From: Syntrophobacter sp. DG_60
GTDB taxonomy: Bacteria > Desulfobacterota > Desulfofervidia > Desulfofervidales > DG-60
NCBI GenBank assembly: GCA_001304365.1
Contig: LJNA01000050.1
Location: 1-9,046, forward strand
DNA length: 9,046 nucleotides
Reading direction: 5' to 3'
The position numbers and the translations under genes were made by a program. Below the pieces are notes generated by a model. That model was not told the origin of the DNA and searched no databases. It saw nothing but the letters and a program-made list of their open reading frames with translations. Of this stretch, positions 6,299-9,046 are shown one piece after another. How positions within the stretch are numbered: position 1 is the stretch's first letter; each line of letters starts with the position of its first letter.

Positions 6299-7987
6299 TT
6301 AATCCTTAATTTTACGAAAGATCTCAAAATCAATATTTATTCTATCTTTATAGCCAACTAGTTTATCATACCAATTACGCAATAGCCTTAATGCATCAGG
6401 AGAAATAAGATGGAGCTCCTTAAAGTCAACCACAACGTTCTCATGCCCTTTCTTCATAACTTTAGAGACACGGTCTAAAAACTTCTTGGCCACCTTTTTA
6501 TCCATAGCGCCTTCTACCTTGATAAACAAGGTTTGTAGATAAGTGTCTTTAAATGTCTCCATCCTGAAAAATTTCTTGGCTCTAGCCCTTATTTCAGAGG
6601 AGGTCTCCCTAAAGGTGGGCATTAAGTCCCTTACATCTTTTAAAGGCAAAGAAAAGTTTAACTTATCTACTAATTTTGCATATATAGAAATATGCCCTTT
6701 TGGTCCTTTATAACAGAGTCTCCTAAATGCATAATTTAGTAAAAAATTAGGAACAAGCCTCCTCATTGGAAAAGATAAAATCCGTTTTAAAATAGAGGGG
6801 TGACTGTAAGTCTCACGGAATGCCCACCAAAATCCCTCTTGGAGTGCCTCTGCTGACATAAACTTCGGCTTAAACACTGCATTGGCCGCATTATACTTCT
6901 CCCAGCTTTTATGAATCAGCCTTCCTTCCTTTTCAAATCTATCAAATAAAGGGGTACCTGGAATAGGCGTCAATATAAAATAAACTGGCAATTCTATATG
7001 ATTTCTCTCACAAAATCTTACGGTGCTTTCAAATACCCCCTCATCGTCATAATCTAAACCATAGATAAAACTTCCAATCATTGAGATGCCATAGTCATGT
7101 ATTTTCTTTATAGTATCTTCCAGCCTGTCTGCCTTATTTTGGGTCTTGTGCACTGCACAAAGATTCCTCTGAGAGAGGGTCTCTATACCAAAAAATAATG
7201 CATAACAGCCACTTTTAGCAGCCAATCTCAATAGCTCTTCATCATTGGCAATGGTAAGGCTACTTTGACCTCCCCACTTTATACCTAAAGGGGCCAATTC
7301 TCTGAATAATTCTTTTGCATATTTCGGGTTTCCTACAATGTTATCATCTACAAATGTAATAACGCCTTCATCTAGTCCTTTTACCTCTTCAACCACTTCA
7401 TCTACTGGACGGCAGCGATAAGTACGACCAAAAAATTGAGTGACAGCGCAAAACTCACACCTAAAAGGGCATCCCCTTGTCGCCTGAAGTGTATTCACTG
7501 TAGAATAGCAATCCCTTTTTAAGAGCTCCCTCCTTGGAGTGGGCATATTTTTAAAATTACATAACTTTTTTGCCTTATAAAATGGCTTAAGCTCACCCGA
7601 TTCAAAATCTTCTATAAGCTTAGGCCAAACCTCTTCGGCCTCCCCAATGACTACTGCATCTACATGCTGTTTTGCCTCTTGGGGTAAACCTGAGGCATGA
7701 ATACCACCCATCGCTACAGGAACTCCCCGCTCTCTAAACCTTCTGGCAATCTCATAAGCCCTCTTTGCATGCATAGTCATGGCAGTGATGCCTACTAAAT
7801 CTACATCCTCATCAAAGTCTATTTCATCTACATTTTCATCTGTAATAGCTACTTCTACCCCTTTTGGGGTTAAAGCAGCCAATGTAGTAAGGCTTAATCT
7901 GGCAAACCAGTAGTTTTTTATATCCTTCTTATCTTGAATAAGGTAATTCTCTTCCTTATAAGCTGGATCAATCAATCTGATCTTCAT
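6299..7987 (-). CDS. B12-binding radical SAM protein with STAS-like C-terminal domain
   Basis: A 562-residue protein. Residues 1-145 look like a cobalamin-binding Rossmann domain (IRLIDPAY; DLVGITAMTMHAKRAYEIA; VAMGGIHASGLPQEA; DAVVIGEAEEVWPKLIEDF), without the base-off DxHxxG motif, as is common in this class. The radical SAM core (about 165-370) has the cluster motif C173-x3-C177-x2-C180, TFVDDNIVGN (211-220), GIET (267-270) and PIPGTPLF (341-348). Residues about 483-558 look like a STAS domain: FIKVEGAM, then NVVVDFKELHLISPDALRLL, the usual strand-Asp-strand-Ser/Asp-helix pattern. Members of this broad group (BchE, HpnP and similar) do radical methylations or ring chemistry; the substrate here is unknown. 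ATG 7987 was chosen because a good Shine-Dalgarno sequence, AAAGGAG (complement of 7994-8000), lies six bases upstream. It stands alone on this strand and converges with proB across 18 bases. Confidence 0.9.
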   Translation of the reverse strand: MKIRLIDPAYKEENYLIQDKKDIKNYWFARLSLTTLAALTPKGVEVAITDENVDEIDFDEDVDLVGITAMTMHAKRAYEIARRFRERGVPVAMGGIHASGLPQEAKQHVDAVVIGEAEEVWPKLIEDFESGELKPFYKAKKLCNFKNMPTPRRELLKRDCYSTVNTLQATRGCPFRCEFCAVTQFFGRTYRCRPVDEVVEEVKGLDEGVITFVDDNIVGNPKYAKELFRELAPLGIKWGGQSSLTIANDEELLRLAAKSGCYALFFGIETLSQRNLCAVHKTQNKADRLEDTIKKIHDYGISMIGSFIYGLDYDDEGVFESTVRFCERNHIELPVYFILTPIPGTPLFDRFEKEGRLIHKSWEKYNAANAVFKPKFMSAEALQEGFWWAFRETYSHPSILKRILSFPMRRLVPNFLLNYAFRRLCYKGPKGHISIYAKLVDKLNFSLPLKDVRDLMPTFRETSSEIRARAKKFFRMETFKDTYLQTLFIKVEGAMDKKVAKKFLDRVSKVMKKGHENVVVDFKELHLISPDALRLLRNWYDKLVGYKDRINIDFEIFRKIKD

Positions 7988-8017
7988 ATCAAACTCCTTT
8001 TAAATTTGTTAAAAAAT

Positions 8018-8046
8018 AGTCTACATTTTTTATAAAGCCTTGTAAA
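8018..8046 (-). promoter_or_regulatory. Predicted promoter of the radical SAM gene
   Basis: On the minus strand TTTACA (complement of 8041-8046), a 17-base spacer and TAGACT (complement of 8018-8023) lie upstream of the 7987 start, giving a leader of about 25 bases that contains the ribosome site. The -10 matches only four of six bases, so this is a weak prediction in an AT-rich divergent region (7988-8095) that must also hold the tadA promoter. For tadA I see only poor candidates. Confidence 0.3.
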
Positions 8047-8095
8047 GTAAAAAATCTCTAATTTAAAAAATTTTGCTCTTGCCTTGTTTAATTCA

Positions 8096-8620
8096 ATGGG
8101 TTATGTTAATATTTTTCCTGTGAAAGACCATTATTATTTTATGTCTATGGCCTTAGAACAGGCATATCGGGCAAATGGAGAAGGGGAAGTGCCAGTGGGT
8201 GCAGTTATTGTGAAAAGGGGTGAGGTAATTGCAAAGGCATATAATCAAGTAATAAAAAGAAATGACCCTACAGCACATGCAGAGATTTCGGCTCTAAGAG
8301 AGGCAGCTTCTATATTGAAAAATTATCGACTAATAGATACCATATTGTATGTAACAGTTGAACCTTGCTTGATGTGTGGGGGTGCTTTAATTCAAGCACG
8401 TGTAAATAAACTTATCTTTGGTACATTTGACCCTAAGATGGGTGCATTTGGCTCTATATACAATTTGGCTGAAGATAAAAGGCTTAATCATCGGATAGAG
8501 GTTGAATCCGGAATATTAGAGGAAGAGTGTTGTCAATTGATAAAAATTTTTTTTAAAAAAAAGCGGAGGGGTACCGAAGAGGCCATAACGGGGTCGACTC
8601 GAAATCGACTTGTCCTGTGA
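8096..8620 (+). CDS. tadA: tRNA-specific adenosine deaminase TadA
   Basis: A zinc-dependent cytidine-deaminase-fold enzyme that converts adenosine 34 to inosine in the anticodon of tRNA-Arg(ACG). Seen from ATG 8096 (174 residues): EVPVGAVIV (31-39), the HAE motif of TAHAEI (His61 zinc ligand, Glu63 proton shuttle) and the PCLMC motif (Cys91 and Cys94 zinc ligands). QARVNKLIFG and GAFGSIYNL follow, then the typical basic end IFFKKKR. Starts are uncertain: TTG 8084, ATG 8096 and GTG 8120 are all in frame and none has a ribosome site; alignment of the conserved helix would allow any of them. The oddity is the 3' end. After the expected basic C-terminus there is no stop, and the frame continues 56 bases into the downstream tRNA-Ser gene, adding a run of residues templated by the tRNA. 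TadA-SRP RNA-dnaX linkage is also known from Bacillus. Confidence 0.95.
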   Translation: MGYVNIFPVKDHYYFMSMALEQAYRANGEGEVPVGAVIVKRGEVIAKAYNQVIKRNDPTAHAEISALREAASILKNYRLIDTILYVTVEPCLMCGGALIQARVNKLIFGTFDPKMGAFGSIYNLAEDKRLNHRIEVESGILEEECCQLIKIFFKKKRRGTEEAITGSTRNRLVL

Positions 8621-8657
8621 TAAGGGCACGTGGGTTCGAATCCCACCCCCTCCGCCA
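8565..8657 (+). tRNA. tRNA-Ser (anticodon CGA)
   Basis: A 93-base class II tRNA with encoded CCA. The acceptor GGAGGGG (8565-8571) pairs with CCCCTCC (8647-8653), then discriminator G8654 and CCA. The D-stem is CCG/CGG. The anticodon stem GTCGA/TCGAC encloses CTCGAAA with CGA at 8600-8602, reading UCG. The long variable arm GTCCT/AGGGC is typical of serine tRNA. The T-arm is GTGGG TTCGAAT CCCAC. The first 56 bases are also the 3' end of the tadA frame. No separate promoter or terminator is visible between tadA and this gene, so it is probably made from the tadA transcript or from a promoter within tadA. Confidence 0.97.
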
Positions 8658-8659
8658 AG

Positions 8660-8750
8660 GGAGAGATGCCCGAGTGGCTTAAGGGGCACGACTGGAAATC
8701 GTGTGTACCCTAAAAAGGTACCGTGGGTTCAAATCCCACTCTCTCCGCCA
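8660..8750 (+). tRNA. tRNA-Ser (anticodon GGA)
   Basis: A 91-base class II tRNA with encoded CCA, two bases after the previous tRNA. The acceptor GGAGAGA (8660-8666) pairs with TCTCTCC (8740-8746), discriminator G8747. The anticodon stem CACGA/TCGTG encloses CTGGAAA with GGA at 8694-8696, reading UCC and UCU. The variable arm is GTACC/GGTAC with an A-rich loop, and the T-arm GTGGG TTCAAAT CCCAC. The body differs clearly from the CGA tRNA outside the identity regions, so this is a tandem of two isoacceptors rather than a recent duplicate. Confidence 0.97.
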
Positions 8751-8759
8751 GATTAAAAA

Positions 8760-8866
8760 GAGCTGGTAGCTAAGCCTTACAACGGAAGGCTTGCAAACCC
8801 CGCTAGGCCCGGAAGGGAGCAACGGTAAGCAAATACCTCCGTGTGTAAGTAACTGGCTATCAGCTA
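8760..8866 (+). ncRNA. ffs: Signal recognition particle RNA (4.5S type, small bacterial)
   Basis: About 107 bases. The RNA core of the signal recognition particle, binding Ffh and docking with FtsY to deliver inner-membrane and secreted proteins. The conserved tip is seen as GGCCCGGAAGGGAGCAACGG (8807-8826), with the GGAA tetraloop and the asymmetric AGCA loop that contacts the Ffh M domain. The ends pair as AGCTGGTAGC (8761-8770) with GCTATCAGCT (8856-8865), one G-T wobble. It lacks the Alu domain of the larger Firmicutes form. The outer bases TTAAAA (8753-8758) and TTTTAA (8869-8874) could extend the stem. It lies 9 bases after tRNA-Ser(GGA) and 10 before dnaX. The ends are set by pairing and may be off by a few bases. 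Confidence 0.93.
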
Positions 8867-8876
8867 AATTTTAAAA

Positions 8877-9046
8877 ATGTCTTATTTAGTTCTAGCTAGA
8901 AAATGGCGCCCTCAGAGTTTTTATGAAGTAGTAGGCCAAGATCCTATCAGCAAAAGCTTACAAAATGCACTGAAATATAACCGTCTACCTCATGCCCTCT
9001 TATTTTGTGGGCCAAAAGGTGTAGGCAAAACCACAATGGCTCGTAT
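8877..9046 (+). CDS. dnaX: DNA polymerase III clamp loader subunit tau/gamma, N-terminal fragment
   Basis: The first 56 codons of dnaX, cut by the right edge. The tau/gamma subunit is the AAA+ motor that loads the sliding clamp onto DNA. The N-terminus MSYLVLARKWRPQSFYEVVG (1-20) is the standard opening, with the ARKWRP motif. HALLFCGPKGVGKTTMAR follows with the Walker A P-loop GPKGVGKT at 45-52. The ATG at 8877 is firm because upstream lies the SRP RNA. There is no Shine-Dalgarno sequence in the short AT-only gap between the two, so either the transcript is processed to a short-leader mRNA or initiation is of the weak, leaderless-like kind. Neighbourhood: tadA, tRNA-Ser and ffs precede it, as in many bacteria. 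Confidence 0.95.
   Translation, partial: MSYLVLARKWRPQSFYEVVGQDPISKSLQNALKYNRLPHALLFCGPKGVGKTTMAR

Noticed and set aside
6275..6304. Inverted repeat GATTAA/TTAATC containing both stop codons of the convergent proB and radical SAM genes
   Set aside because: Six AT-rich base pairs over an 18-base loop arise easily because TTA/TAA stops are complementary; no bidirectional terminator can be supported.
8565..8750. tRNA cluster as a possible integration site for a mobile element
   Set aside because: No integrase gene, no duplicated tRNA 3' end nearby, and the flanks are the ordinary tadA and ffs-dnaX neighbourhood.
1..9046. CRISPR arrays, insertion sequences or toxin-antitoxin genes
   Set aside because: No regularly spaced repeats, transposase motifs, terminal inverted repeats or small paired genes were seen anywhere in the window.

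Overview
The window is an AT-rich, tightly packed bacterial chromosome segment. It holds nine protein genes at least partly, two tRNA genes, the signal recognition particle RNA, and one probable unannotated structured RNA. Two gene orders guide placement. The run rplU-rpmA-obgE-proB is common in Desulfobacterota and other Gram-negative anaerobes. The run tadA-tRNA(Ser)-ffs-dnaX is a widespread bacterial housekeeping block. With an AT-rich genome, a B12-type radical SAM protein and an acetylpolyamine/histone-deacetylase-like hydrolase, I infer an anaerobic, possibly thermophilic, Desulfobacterota-like organism. That placement is inference only.

Layout. Positions 2-637 are the C-terminal part of a histone-deacetylase-family hydrolase. 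At 640-1320 lies a prepilin-peptidase-like membrane protein that keeps the zinc-finger-like N-terminal half but has lost both catalytic aspartates. At 1356-2351 is an unrecognised protein with faint TraB/ChaN/EreA-like motif spacing. At 2412-3143 is an intact prepilin peptidase with both aspartates. The 420 bases at 3144-3563 hold no convincing protein gene. They hold a strong sigma70-type promoter, a long RNA with pairing ends (roughly 3217-3446) and a terminator, then a second promoter that starts the ribosomal-protein operon.

The operon rplU (L21), rpmA (L27), obgE (ribosome-assembly GTPase) and proB (glutamate 5-kinase) occupies 3564-6280 with overlapping or abutting genes. It meets, tail to tail with an 18-base gap, a radical SAM/B12-binding protein on the minus strand (6299-7987) that carries an apparent STAS-like C-terminal domain. 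From a divergent intergenic region the plus strand resumes with tadA, whose reading frame runs 56 bases into a tRNA-Ser(CGA) gene. Next come tRNA-Ser(GGA), the small bacterial SRP RNA and the 5' end of dnaX.

How they work together: most of the right two-thirds is translation and protein-export housekeeping (L21, L27, Obg, TadA, two serine tRNAs, SRP RNA), plus proline synthesis and the replication clamp loader. The left third is accessory and less well explained. Its most interesting points are the pseudoenzyme/active prepilin-peptidase pair flanking an unknown gene and the candidate ncRNA upstream of rplU. The tadA/tRNA overlap, at the right end, is the third.
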